DNA of 64,000 nucleotides. Origin: Arcticibacter svalbardensis MN12-7 (GTDB taxonomy: Bacteria; Bacteroidota; Bacteroidia; Sphingobacteriales; Sphingobacteriaceae). Position 1 is the stretch's first letter. Each line of letters begins with the position of its first letter. The DNA lies in NCBI RefSeq assembly GCF_000403135.1, contig NZ_AQPN01000008.1:1-64000 (forward strand), read 5' to 3'. The notes under the pieces are model-generated. The model saw nothing but the letters and a program-made list of their open reading frames with translations. It ran no database searches and had not been told where the DNA came from. Positions 9,015 to 16,757 of the stretch are shown here, in pieces. Position numbers and translations under genes: made by a program.

Positions 9015-9287
9015 ATGCGAGAATTTAGCCTGGAACAATCTACATCACTGGCATATGATTGGCTTATAAAAGGCAAAGTAACAGGAATCGTTATTGCTGT
9101 ATATTTTGGTTCTGATTCATTTCATGCAGATGATCAGGAGGTTCAATATTATGTGTCTACAAATGAAATGACCATTTATTTTCAAACCATTAATTATGGG
9201 CATCAAAAACTAAATTATCTGATTGCAGGCATTAACTGGTTTATTTCACAAAAATTTGATAGCACCTTAATAGTTCAGCGATATTAA
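9015..9287 (+). CDS. Small uncharacterised protein
   Basis: A 90-residue protein without signal peptide or clear membrane segment. It alternates amphipathic strands (GIVIAVYFG, VQYYVSTNEMTIYFQ) with a C-terminal helix (LNYLIAGINWFISQKF). I do not recognise a family and can assign no function. It reads in the same direction as the next membrane protein, 59 bp upstream of it. The codon pattern and the sharply defined amphipathic layout argue for a real gene, but its length makes this less certain. Confidence 0.5.
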   Translation: MREFSLEQSTSLAYDWLIKGKVTGIVIAVYFGSDSFHADDQEVQYYVSTNEMTIYFQTINYGHQKLNYLIAGINWFISQKFDSTLIVQRY

Positions 9288-9346
9288 AAATATGATTCCT
9301 ATATCCATTTTTAAACTAGTATTAATTTTTCCTAATCTTTATATAT

Positions 9347-9796
9347 ATGAGAAAGCTTAAAGCGATAATAGCAGGATTTGCAGGTGCAATAGCACTTAAT
9401 GTACTTCATGAAACAGTAAAACGGTTTGATTCTAAAGCTCCACGCGTAGATCTTATAGGTAAAGAAGCATTATCTAAAACACTGGAAGGTGTCGGTGCTA
9501 CGCCACCAACAGGAGCTTCACTAACAGAAGCTACACTTGTAGGGGATATTTTCAGTAATACTCTATATTATAGTTTAATAGGCTCTGGCAAAGGAAATAA
9601 AAATTGGATCAAGGGAATCATGCTAGGACTGTCTGCAGGTATAGGGGCACTTTCTTTACCAAAAAAGATGGGTTTAAATGATAGCCCGGTAACAAAAAGT
9701 GTACGATCAGAAACGCTTACCGTAGCCTATTATACCATTGGAGGAGTTGTGGCAGCTGCGACATTTGCTGCTCTGAATAAGGCAGATAAGGGATAG
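9347..9796 (+). CDS. Uncharacterised small membrane protein
   Basis: A 149-residue protein with an N-terminal hydrophobic helix (about residues 5-20, AIIAGFAGAIALNVL), two Gly/Ala-rich hydrophobic segments in the middle (about 66-102, from IFSNTLYYSLIG to LSAGIGALSLP), and a last helix near 125-142 (YYTIGGVVAAATFAA). The pattern suggests an inner-membrane protein with three or four helices. Function is unknown. It lies among other small proteins of the kind often linked with stress or stationary phase, but that link is only a guess. A strong hairpin follows at 9823-9863. Confidence 0.65.
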   Translation: MRKLKAIIAGFAGAIALNVLHETVKRFDSKAPRVDLIGKEALSKTLEGVGATPPTGASLTEATLVGDIFSNTLYYSLIGSGKGNKNWIKGIMLGLSAGIGALSLPKKMGLNDSPVTKSVRSETLTVAYYTIGGVVAAATFAALNKADKG

Positions 9797-9822
9797 CGCT
9801 CCCTTTGTTTTTTAAGATAAAA

Positions 9823-9863
9823 AAGAAAGGGGTTGTATCTATATCAGATACAACCCCTTTCTT
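9823..9863. terminator. Bidirectional terminator, perfect 18-bp stem
   Basis: Arms 9823-9840 and 9846-9863 are exact inverted repeats around a 5-nt loop (atatc). The stem ends in aagaaagg/cctttctt, and an A-run precedes it. It sits between two convergent genes and can serve both strands. Confidence 0.85.
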
Positions 9864-9901
9864 CATTATTCATCACAATCTTTATTTAAAAGACCTCAAG
9901 C

Positions 9902-10105
9902 TTATTCGAAATCTGTACTTGTCTGTTTTTCAGGAGCGTACTGATCTTTAAACTGATCACCATATTTCTTAGCCTTGTCGATCCATTCAGGTGCTTTTTC
10001 ACTTAAATCGTCAACAAAAGATTTTCCATCAGGTCTTTTCTTGGTTGCATATTTGACACCAGCAGCTACTGCAGCACCAATGACAATAAATCTTAATAAT
10101 CCCAT
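9902..10105 (-). CDS. YtxH-like small membrane-anchored protein
   Basis: A 67-residue protein with one N-terminal membrane helix (residues 3-18, LLRFIVIGAAVAAGVK) followed by a charged, helical tail (YATKKRPDGKSFVDDLSEK and KKYGDQFKDQY). This is the layout of YtxH-like or gas-vesicle-like envelope stress proteins, in which a single anchor carries an amphipathic helix. The resemblance is in organisation and not in any specific motif. It converges on the preceding membrane protein with the shared terminator between them. No partner is obvious. Confidence 0.6.
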   Translation of the reverse strand: MGLLRFIVIGAAVAAGVKYATKKRPDGKSFVDDLSEKAPEWIDKAKKYGDQFKDQYAPEKQTSTDFE

Positions 10106-10282
10106 ATTGTTTTTCTATAAGTTTCATTAGATCTATCAATATCTGTTCCAATATCATTAAAAAATCAAAAGCATATTAATTAAACCCTTACTTTAGTATC
10201 CTTGTATAAATACTATGATTAGTATCACCTAAGGCAGGTGATTTGTCAAAATATAAAAGATGTACAATAAAAGAATAACAGC

Positions 10283-10744
10283 ATGTTAACAATCAGAAGC
10301 TATAAGGAATTTGAACAATATCTGGGTAAAGAAATAGGAACATCATCTTATCATACCATTACGCAGGAACAAATTAACAAGTTTTCTGATGCCACATTGG
10401 ATCATCAATGGATTCATACGGATCCAAAGCGGGCAGAAACAGAAAGTCCGTTTAAAACTACAATAGCCCACGGCTATCTTACCTTGTCATTAATCCCTTA
10501 CCTATGGAAACAAATAGTTGACATTCAATACCTAAAAATGGAAATCAATTATGGTATGGACAAATTAAGGTTTGCTCAGGCCGTTATGGTAGGAAGTGAA
10601 GTGAGACTTCAAGTTAAGCTAGTGGATATCATTAACCTAAGAGGTGTTACCAAAGTGACCATGAGGGTGGAATTGGAAATTAAAGGACAGAAAAAATCTG
10701 CATTTACAGGTGAAGCTTTATTTTTATATCACTTCATAGACTAA
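10283..10744 (+). CDS. MaoC family dehydratase, (R)-specific enoyl-CoA hydratase-like
   Basis: A 153-residue single hot-dog domain protein that should hydrate a trans-2-enoyl-CoA or a related thioester. The hydratase-2 motif is clear: FSDATLDHQWIHTD, with catalytic Asp40 and His45, followed by IAHGYLTLSLIP. The length is normal for the single-domain subfamily, which usually acts as a dimer. The acyl chain length it uses cannot be read from the sequence. A small gene follows closely downstream, but no other fatty-acid or polyester gene is near, so the physiological pathway remains open. Confidence 0.88.
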   Translation: MLTIRSYKEFEQYLGKEIGTSSYHTITQEQINKFSDATLDHQWIHTDPKRAETESPFKTTIAHGYLTLSLIPYLWKQIVDIQYLKMEINYGMDKLRFAQAVMVGSEVRLQVKLVDIINLRGVTKVTMRVELEIKGQKKSAFTGEALFLYHFID

Positions 10745-10812
10745 CTGTGCATTCCCAAAAACGGATCCTTCACTTTATCAAAACTATCAATATAAAAGGT
10801 TGTTTATCAGAA

Positions 10813-10983
10813 ATGAAAGGATTCAAATTTGGTGAAAAAGTTAAAACAAATGATGGTCAGGAAGGCATTGTGCAGGAAGATCAGGAGTTAAATTCTGATG
10901 ATGTGAAAGTGATTCTGGAAGGTGCTGAATATCCGAACATTTATAAGGAAGAAAACCTGGAAAAGATAGCGGATCATATATAA
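10813..10983 (+). CDS. Small KOW/SH3-like protein of unknown role
   Basis: A 56-residue acidic protein beginning MKGFKFGEKVKTNDGQEGIV, which looks like a short SH3-like barrel of the kind that opens many hypothetical Bacteroidota proteins. The frame is open back to a GTG at 10747, but the extra 22 residues are lysine- and isoleucine-rich and look non-coding, so the ATG at 10813 is preferred. It follows the MaoC gene by 68 bp and converges on the receiver protein with a gap of 3 bp. No function can be proposed. Confidence 0.55.
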   Translation: MKGFKFGEKVKTNDGQEGIVQEDQELNSDDVKVILEGAEYPNIYKEENLEKIADHI

Positions 10984-10986
10984 AAA

Positions 10987-11370
10987 CTATGCCCGGGCTT
11001 TCGGAATGATTGCTGCTTTCAATTTGTTTTGAATCACGTTTACCAAAACATCGATATCAAAGGGTTTTGCAATTACTTTGTCAGCACAGATCTCTTCTAA
11101 AACCTCTGTCTTAGTATAGGTTGACATCACAATTACGGGAATATGTTTTGTGGTTTCCGCAGCCTTAATTTGTCTGCACAGCTCTGTACCTTCATCTGTA
11201 GGTCTGATGATATCTAACAGGATAGCGTCGGGCTTATAGGCAATAATGTGCTCTGAAATAATTTCTGTTGATTTAAATGTAATGATTTCATATCCCTCCT
11301 CTGTAAGAATTACAGTGAGAATCTCCCTGATGTCCTGATCATTTTCTACAACTAATATTTTTTTCTTCAT
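10987..11370 (-). CDS. Single-domain response regulator (receiver only)
   Basis: A 127-residue CheY-like receiver with no output domain. The phosphoacceptor is Asp53 (ILLDIIRP); the acidic pocket residues are Glu9 and Asp11 (VVENDQ), the switch Ser is Ser83 (VMSTYT) and the conserved Lys is Lys102 (AKPFD). Such proteins pass a phosphoryl group within a relay or act by protein-protein contact. No histidine kinase lies in the window, so its partner is unknown. It is divergent from the HipA-like kinase gene, with about 100 bp of shared upstream DNA. Confidence 0.9.
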   Translation of the reverse strand: MKKKILVVENDQDIREILTVILTEEGYEIITFKSTEIISEHIIAYKPDAILLDIIRPTDEGTELCRQIKAAETTKHIPVIVMSTYTKTEVLEEICADKVIAKPFDIDVLVNVIQNKLKAAIIPKARA

Positions 11371-11473
11371 TTATTAACCTGTAATTAAAATACAAAACTA
11401 ATATAATTTTATTAGTTCTTATTTACAAAGATAAGCAGCATGTCCATATTAAAGCTTAAATTTGAACTCACGC

Positions 11474-12271
11474 ATGATGAATGATATGCCGCTTCAGCTC
11501 CGTACTGTAAATGTAACACGCTATATTACCCCTTTACGGGAAGGCGGTTCGCTGCCTGCCATTGTAGAGGCTGATGATGACTTTATGTACGTTCTTAAGT
11601 TTAGAGGGGCAGGACAGGGCATTAAGGCACTTGTCGCTGAACTTTTAGGCTGCGAAATAGCACGTGCACTGGGTCTTAAAGTACCTGAGGTCGTTTTTGC
11701 CAAACTCGATGAGGCATTTGGCCGAACTGAGCCTGATGAGGAAATTCAGGACCTGCTAAAATTTAGTATAGGACTTAATCTTGCCCTTCATTATCTTGCT
11801 GGAGCAATCACTTTTGATCCTTTAGTTACCACTGTCGATGCAAAACTAGCATCACAGATTGTCTGGCTCGATTGTCTGCTTACCAATGTAGATCGCACAG
11901 CAAAAAATACTAATATGCTGATGTGGCATAAAGAATTGTGGCTCATCGATCACGGGGCAGCACTCTATTTTCATCACTCCTGGACCAACTGGAAGGAACA
12001 ATCCATAAAGCCATTCTTGAGTATTAAAGATCATGTACTGTTATCAAGCGCAACAGAACTCGATACCGTCGATCAGGAGTTTAGAGCTATTCTTACAGAG
12101 GACTGCATTAAATCGATTACAGCCTTAATACCGGACGAGTGGTTATCTGACGAATCCTCCGAAATAGCCAGTCAACACCGGCAGGTTTATGATCAGTTTT
12201 TACTATCCCGGCTATCAAACTCTGAAATTTTTGTAAAAGAAGCACAACATGCAAGGGAAATACTTATTTGA
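11474..12271 (+). CDS. HipA-like kinase domain protein (HipA_2 type)
   Basis: A 265-residue protein that resembles the kinase core of HipA-type Ser/Thr kinases. Key positions are YVLKFRGAGQG (candidate ATP-binding Lys), NVDRTAKNTNML (catalytic-loop Asp with the metal-binding Asn) and LIDHGAAL (the metal-binding DFG-like motif). It lacks the N-terminal subdomain of canonical HipA, and no HipB-type repressor is adjacent. The open frame extends to a TTG at 11462, but ATG codons at 11474 and 11477 are more likely starts. The downstream DUF3037 gene overlaps its end by 23 bp, so the two are translationally coupled. A phosphotransferase activity is likely; the target is unknown. Confidence 0.8.
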   Translation: MMNDMPLQLRTVNVTRYITPLREGGSLPAIVEADDDFMYVLKFRGAGQGIKALVAELLGCEIARALGLKVPEVVFAKLDEAFGRTEPDEEIQDLLKFSIGLNLALHYLAGAITFDPLVTTVDAKLASQIVWLDCLLTNVDRTAKNTNMLMWHKELWLIDHGAALYFHHSWTNWKEQSIKPFLSIKDHVLLSSATELDTVDQEFRAILTEDCIKSITALIPDEWLSDESSEIASQHRQVYDQFLLSRLSNSEIFVKEAQHAREILI

Positions 12272-12632
12272 GTACGCGGTTATTCGCCTGGTACCGCGTG
12301 TTGAAAGGGAAGAATTTGTAAATATTGGAGTTATTCTTTTTTGCTCAGCACAAAAATTTTTAGATATGAACTTCATTCTAAACGAAGAGCGCATTCGCTC
12401 TTTTTCGTCTGATACAGATATTCTGGAAATTTATAATAACCTGCAGGCATACAAATGTATTTGCTCGGGCAGTAAGGATGGCGGAGTGATAGGTCAACTA
12501 GTAATTGCCGAACGTTTTCGATGGCTTACAGCAACCCGCAGCACTGTTGTACAAAGTTCTAAAGTCCATCCAGGCTTTTGTGGAGACGCTGCTGAAACTT
12601 TAGAGCACCTTTACAACCAATTAGTCGTATAA
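12249..12632 (+). CDS. DUF3037 domain-containing protein, coupled to the HipA-like kinase
   Basis: A 127-residue cytoplasmic protein covering DUF3037: YAVIRLVPRVEREEFVNIGV at residues 9-28, followed by ILFCSAQKFL and a C-terminal segment with RFRWLTATRSTVVQSSKVHPG. The start overlaps the kinase gene by 23 bp in another frame. DUF3037 genes are found beside HipA-like kinase genes in many bacteria, which suggests a partner or substrate relationship, but no function is settled that I can name. Whether the pair is a toxin-antitoxin system, a defence module or a metabolic switch cannot be told from this sequence. Confidence 0.85.
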   Translation: MQGKYLFEYAVIRLVPRVEREEFVNIGVILFCSAQKFLDMNFILNEERIRSFSSDTDILEIYNNLQAYKCICSGSKDGGVIGQLVIAERFRWLTATRSTVVQSSKVHPGFCGDAAETLEHLYNQLVV

Positions 12633-12646
12633 ACTATCAATAACGG

Positions 12647-13513
12647 CTATTCGCTTGTAATCCCGATCACATCGGCGTATGTTCCGGTAAATGGCCCTGA
12701 CGATTCAATTTTAAGTGTAGCCATAGCCGCACCAAACTTTCCAGCTTCTACATATCCAGCCTTTTTAGCCTTTTTATATAAATATCCAGCCATATAAGTA
12801 TCTCCACATCCGGTTGCATCTATGGTTGCCTTTGGTTTATAAGCTGGAATTTCATAAAATTCTCCTTCTGCATAAATAAGAGAACCTTTACTGCCCAGTG
12901 TCACGATCACTTCTTTAACACCCATAGCCACAAGCGCTCTAGCTCCATCCCGAAGATCTTTACATCCCGTTACGGCAAACAACTCCGCATCGTTGACCTT
13001 TAAGATATCGATATACTGCAGTGCTTCTTTTTTGTGGGCCCAATCTGTAGCAAATACATGAGTATCTCTGACTTCCCTTAAATAACCCTGTGCATCTAAA
13101 GAAACGGTTCCTTTTTCAGAAAGATACTTGATTAACTCTACCGGAATGTCATCGGCAAGAAGCGGACCCAGGTGAAAGATTTTCGCATCAACATCCAACA
13201 TCTCTTTTATGCTGAATGAATCTGCCTTTTGCAGCACCTTTTGTGTCCGCTTATCCTGATCTTCATCATAGATATTCTCAAAATAAACCGTGTGAGCACT
13301 CGGCAGAACCTGTACTGTTATTCCTTTAGCTCTTAAACCTTCGACTATAAAGTTTTCTTCGGGACCTAAAGCTGTGACCAGGGAATAGGAAATATCCATA
13401 TTCGCTATAGCATTGGAAAAGTAAAAAGAAGTTCCTCCTGGCATATGTACCTCAGACTTGGACGTAACTACCTTGTCTAATGTAATATGTCCCACGCAGC
13501 AAATTTCAATCAT
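12647..13513 (-). CDS. PfkB family carbohydrate (ribokinase-like) kinase
   Basis: A 288-residue ribokinase-fold sugar kinase. The substrate-side Gly-Gly motif is PGGTSFYFSNA (about residues 25-35). PfkB signature 2 is DATGCGDTYMAGYLY (232-246), with the anion hole Gly residues and catalytic base Asp238. The relatively short N-terminal lid resembles inositol or adenosine-type members more than phosphofructokinase, but the sugar cannot be assigned. It converges on the DUF3037 gene with a 14-bp gap and is transcribed alone. Confidence 0.85.
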   Translation of the reverse strand: MIEICCVGHITLDKVVTSKSEVHMPGGTSFYFSNAIANMDISYSLVTALGPEENFIVEGLRAKGITVQVLPSAHTVYFENIYDEDQDKRTQKVLQKADSFSIKEMLDVDAKIFHLGPLLADDIPVELIKYLSEKGTVSLDAQGYLREVRDTHVFATDWAHKKEALQYIDILKVNDAELFAVTGCKDLRDGARALVAMGVKEVIVTLGSKGSLIYAEGEFYEIPAYKPKATIDATGCGDTYMAGYLYKKAKKAGYVEAGKFGAAMATLKIESSGPFTGTYADVIGITSE

Positions 13514-13632
13514 AATAGATCTGTGTTTTAGCAGGCCGCAAATGTAACTATAAGTTTCAGCAGCCTGCTAATTTTTGCTCAACACAAAAACATTAAATAA
13601 TGATTGAATATCACATTGATATTAAGGTACTG

Positions 13633-14064
13633 TTATTTTTCTACTGCATTCAGGTCGTAGTTGACCATCCAGTTTATTCCAAACTGATCGGTAAACATGC
13701 CAAATCGTTCTGCCCAGAACGTTTTTTCAAGAGGCATAGTAATTTTACCACCTCCCGCAAGTCCGTCAAAAAGGCGTGTTGCTTCCTCTTCGCTTTCTGT
13801 ATTGATAGACATGGAAAAATTGTTTCCTATGGTTACAGATCCATAGTGCTCATTGGTATCGCTGCCCATTAGCACAGATCCATTTCCAATCGGTAAAGAA
13901 ATGTGCATTATTTTCTCTCCTGCAGGTCCTGTAACCGGTGTATCAGAAGGCATATCTTTAAACCTTCCGATATACTCAAAATCTCCTCCAAATACAGATT
14001 TGTAAAATTCAAATGCTTCTTCGCAATTGCCGTTGAAGGTTAAATAAGGGGTTATTGTTGCCAT
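13633..14064 (-). CDS. VOC family protein (PhnB/3-demethylubiquinone methyltransferase-like fold)
   Basis: A 143-residue protein of the vicinal-oxygen-chelate superfamily, PhnB-like subgroup. It shows ITPYLTFNGNCEEAFEFYKSVF at the N-terminus, IMHISLPIGNGSVLMGSD in the middle and the C-terminal WGxxFG-like AERFGMFTDQFGINWMVNY. These proteins form dimers and many have no known activity; the classical metal-binding residues of glyoxalase I are not clearly all present. It lies upstream of the PfkB kinase on the same strand, 120 bp away, with no sign of functional linkage. Confidence 0.85.
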   Translation of the reverse strand: MATITPYLTFNGNCEEAFEFYKSVFGGDFEYIGRFKDMPSDTPVTGPAGEKIMHISLPIGNGSVLMGSDTNEHYGSVTIGNNFSMSINTESEEEATRLFDGLAGGGKITMPLEKTFWAERFGMFTDQFGINWMVNYDLNAVEK

Positions 14065-14164
14065 TTTTTTAAGTATTTTAGTTTAATGATTATTTAAGGG
14101 ATTCTCATGGATACGAACGGAAATAATGAACTCAATCAGCCTATAATCAAACTAGGTTGAATCT

Positions 14165-14206
14165 ATGATAAGTCCGTGTTTTTGTGGTCAAACACGGACT
14201 TATCAT
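14165..14206. repeat. Perfect 17-bp inverted repeat between divergent genes
   Basis: Arms 14165-14181 (atgataagtccgtgttt) and 14190-14206 are exact inverted repeats around the loop ttgtggtc. No T-run follows on either strand, and it lies between divergent promoters (VOC gene and MFS gene), so it is not a normal terminator. Two further tagactcaa-like words follow within 40 bp. It may be an operator or part of a small mobile or repetitive element. Confidence 0.75.
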
Positions 14207-14351
14207 GGACTCAACATAGACTTTTTATAGACTCAAATATATTTGTATTAGTTCAAATTCAGGGGCGTTGAACAAGACAAAACTAGGGGTATTTTACGAC
14301 ATTGGATTATTCTGCTTGAACAAGTCATGTTTTTAGCTATCAGATAAACTC

Positions 14352-14359
14352 TATATTTG
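14352..14359 (+). promoter_or_regulatory. Possible Bacteroidota -7 box upstream of the first MFS gene
   Basis: TATATTTG matches the TAnnTTTG element used by the primary sigma factor of Bacteroidota. It lies 8 bp before the ATG at 14367. The -33 TTTG element is not convincing at the expected distance, so the call is tentative. Confidence 0.3.
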
Positions 14360-14366
14360 CATATCT

Positions 14367-15524
14367 ATGATATTAAATGTCTCTAAAAGCAAACAGAGGG
14401 TATTTTTAAGCATCTTCTTTTTCATGTCTGGATTTACCTTTTCATCCTGGGCATCACGTATACCAACAATCAAACACACATTTGATCTTAATGAAGCCGA
14501 ATTAGGTTCACTTTTATTCGCCTTACCCATAGGTTCTTTAATAGGCTTGCCGATTTCAGGCTGGTTAGTTTCGCGGTTTAATAGTAGGGGACCTTTGGTT
14601 GTCTCTTATGCCCTTAATTCACTGATGCTTTTATGCATTGGATTTACCACGAGTATCTACTCATTGGTTGCTGCTGTAGTCGTTTTTGCTTTTACATTGC
14701 GCATCTTTAATATTTCTATTAATACCCAGGCTATTAATTTACAAACCCATTTTACGGGTAAAATAGTAGGATCTTTTCATGGATTCTGGAGTACAGGGGG
14801 AATTGCTGGGATCCTTTTTTCTACCGCACTATTAGCGATGAACGTGGAAGTGCATACTCATTTTGCGCTAGTAGCCGTGTTAACCTTCGTAGTTGCCGTT
14901 TACTCTTACCAGTTTTTGCTCACAGACGACAAAACTGCCAGGGGTAACAAGTTGAAATTAGGAAAACCTGACCCTATAATTGTGATGTTAGGGGTTTTGG
15001 CTTTCTTATCCTCCATTTGCGAAGGTGGGATGTTTGACTGGAGTGGAATTTATTTTCAGAAGGTGCTGAACGTAAAGATCTTTACTTACGGTTATTTGAT
15101 TTTTATGACCTTCATGGCTTTATCACGGTTTCTTTCCGACTTTATCATTCAAAGGATTGGAATGCCTAAGACGTATATTTTAAGTGCAACACTTATTGTT
15201 ATCGGAATATTATTAGCGGTATTGGCACCCTACTTTTGGACTGCACTGATAGGCTTTTCTATTGTGGGGTTTGGTACAGCAGCCATTATACCTATGTCAT
15301 TTAGTATGGCGGGTGCTTCGAAAAAATACTCAGCAGGATTGGCAATTTCCGTCATTACTACTTATTCTATTACCGGAATGCTGATAGGTCCACCGCTGAT
15401 CGGTTATCTGGCTCAAACATTTGAACTCCGCGCTGCATTTATCACCTTTGCAATTTGTGGGTTGATGATCATCCCGGTTTCTCAAATGTTGTTCAGGTAT
15501 AAAAATAGAATGACAAATAAATAA
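14367..15524 (+). CDS. MFS transporter (YbjJ/FucP-like)
   Basis: A 385-residue inner-membrane transporter with 12 predicted helices. It has the MFS loop 2-3 motif in variant form (GWLVSRFNSRGPLVVS) and the repeat-half segment GIYFQKVLNVKIFTYGYLIF after an acidic-aromatic FDWSG motif. The overall pattern is that of the YbjJ/sugar-proton symporter branch of the MFS. The transported solute is unknown. A second member of the same branch lies about 1.2 kb downstream, with an alcohol dehydrogenase between them on the other strand. The ATG at 14367 is the first in frame and directly precedes the first helix. Confidence 0.85.
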   Translation: MILNVSKSKQRVFLSIFFFMSGFTFSSWASRIPTIKHTFDLNEAELGSLLFALPIGSLIGLPISGWLVSRFNSRGPLVVSYALNSLMLLCIGFTTSIYSLVAAVVVFAFTLRIFNISINTQAINLQTHFTGKIVGSFHGFWSTGGIAGILFSTALLAMNVEVHTHFALVAVLTFVVAVYSYQFLLTDDKTARGNKLKLGKPDPIIVMLGVLAFLSSICEGGMFDWSGIYFQKVLNVKIFTYGYLIFMTFMALSRFLSDFIIQRIGMPKTYILSATLIVIGILLAVLAPYFWTALIGFSIVGFGTAAIIPMSFSMAGASKKYSAGLAISVITTYSITGMLIGPPLIGYLAQTFELRAAFITFAICGLMIIPVSQMLFRYKNRMTNK

Positions 15525-15578
15525 TTGCATGCTTTTATCCATTTGTCATTCTATGTAATCTAATTTTAAATTAACTTC

Positions 15579-16625
15579 TTATTTTAGCGAAGCCATATCG
15601 ATTACAAAACGATAATGAACATCTCCTGCAAGGGTCCGTTCATACGCTTCGTTGATCTGATCGATATTGATCATTTCCACGTCTGAAGTAATATTATGTT
15701 CAGCACAGTAGTCCAGCATTTCCTGAGTCTCTTTTATACCTCCAACTAAAGAACCAACCAGACTACGGCGACCACCAATCAACTGAAAGGCTTGAACATC
15801 AGAAGGTGTGGGAGGTACACCCAATATGATCATTACGCCATTGGTATTCAACAGAGCCAGATAGTCATTGTAGTCATGTTGCGCAGATACAGTATCAATG
15901 ATGAAATCGAAACTGTTTGCCAGTCTTTCCATGGTGCTTTTATCCGTTGTGATCTCGAAATGATGCGCACCTAGTTCCTGAGCATCCTTTTCTTTACTTT
16001 TTGAACGGCTTAATACAGTTACTTCGGCACCCATAGAAGCACCAATTTTAACTGCCATATGTCCAAGTCCGCCTAAACCAACGACTCCAAGTTTATCACC
16101 AGCTTTCACGTTCCAGTGTTTTAAAGGAGAGTAAGTGGTGATGCCTGCACATAATAAAGGGGCCACTTTTTCAAGAGGAAGTTTATCAGATACGTTTAAA
16201 ACGAATTTTTCGGTTACCACGATATGGGTGGAATAACCCCCATAAGTGATTGTTTTGTGATCCTGTAAGTAAGAGTTATAGGTTTGAGAATGTCCGTTTT
16301 CGCAATATTGTTCATTGTCCTCTTTGCAGTTTTTGCAATGGCCACAAGAATCTACAAAACAGCCAACACCCACTGTATCACCTGCTTTAAAGCGACTTAC
16401 CTCACTACCCACACGGGTTACTGTTCCAACTATTTCATGTCCGGGTACAACAGGGTACATTGTTCCACCCCATTCATTTCTTGCGGTATGTATATCAGAA
16501 TGGCATACGCCGCAATATAAGATTTTAATTTCCACATCCTTAGCTTCCGGTTCTCTGCGATCTAACTGGTAAGGTTCAAGTGGTTTATCGGCACTATGAG
16601 CTACATAAGATTTAACTGCTTTCAT
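15579..16625 (-). CDS. Zinc-dependent NAD(P)-dependent alcohol dehydrogenase (YahK/CAD-like)
   Basis: A 348-residue medium-chain dehydrogenase that interconverts aldehydes and alcohols. Catalytic zinc ligands are Cys41 (CGVCHSDIH) and His63 with Glu64 (PGHEIVG). The structural zinc is held by four Cys in DSCGHCKNCKEDNEQYC (residues 94-108). The Rossmann motif is VGLGGLGHMAVKIGA. The pattern matches the cinnamyl-alcohol-dehydrogenase-like group (Escherichia coli YahK), which reduces a broad range of aldehydes, usually with NADPH. It is divergent from the second MFS gene, so the two may share a regulatory region, although no operator is evident. Confidence 0.92.
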   Translation of the reverse strand: MKAVKSYVAHSADKPLEPYQLDRREPEAKDVEIKILYCGVCHSDIHTARNEWGGTMYPVVPGHEIVGTVTRVGSEVSRFKAGDTVGVGCFVDSCGHCKNCKEDNEQYCENGHSQTYNSYLQDHKTITYGGYSTHIVVTEKFVLNVSDKLPLEKVAPLLCAGITTYSPLKHWNVKAGDKLGVVGLGGLGHMAVKIGASMGAEVTVLSRSKSKEKDAQELGAHHFEITTDKSTMERLANSFDFIIDTVSAQHDYNDYLALLNTNGVMIILGVPPTPSDVQAFQLIGGRRSLVGSLVGGIKETQEMLDYCAEHNITSDVEMINIDQINEAYERTLAGDVHYRFVIDMASLK

Positions 16626-16757
16626 TTATTATGTTTGTTTCGAGGTTAACATAAAGGATGGGGGCTTGTTCATTGTTTGAATGTAAAAATATAGGTGCTG
16701 CTTAATCGGTATCAATTAAAAATAATTCTAATATGCAATAATGTGCAATTTTATATA

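Noticed and set aside
10747-10812. N-terminal extension of the small KOW-like protein from a GTG
   Set aside because: The extra 22 residues look like translated spacer, and an ATG at 10813 starts the recognisable part.
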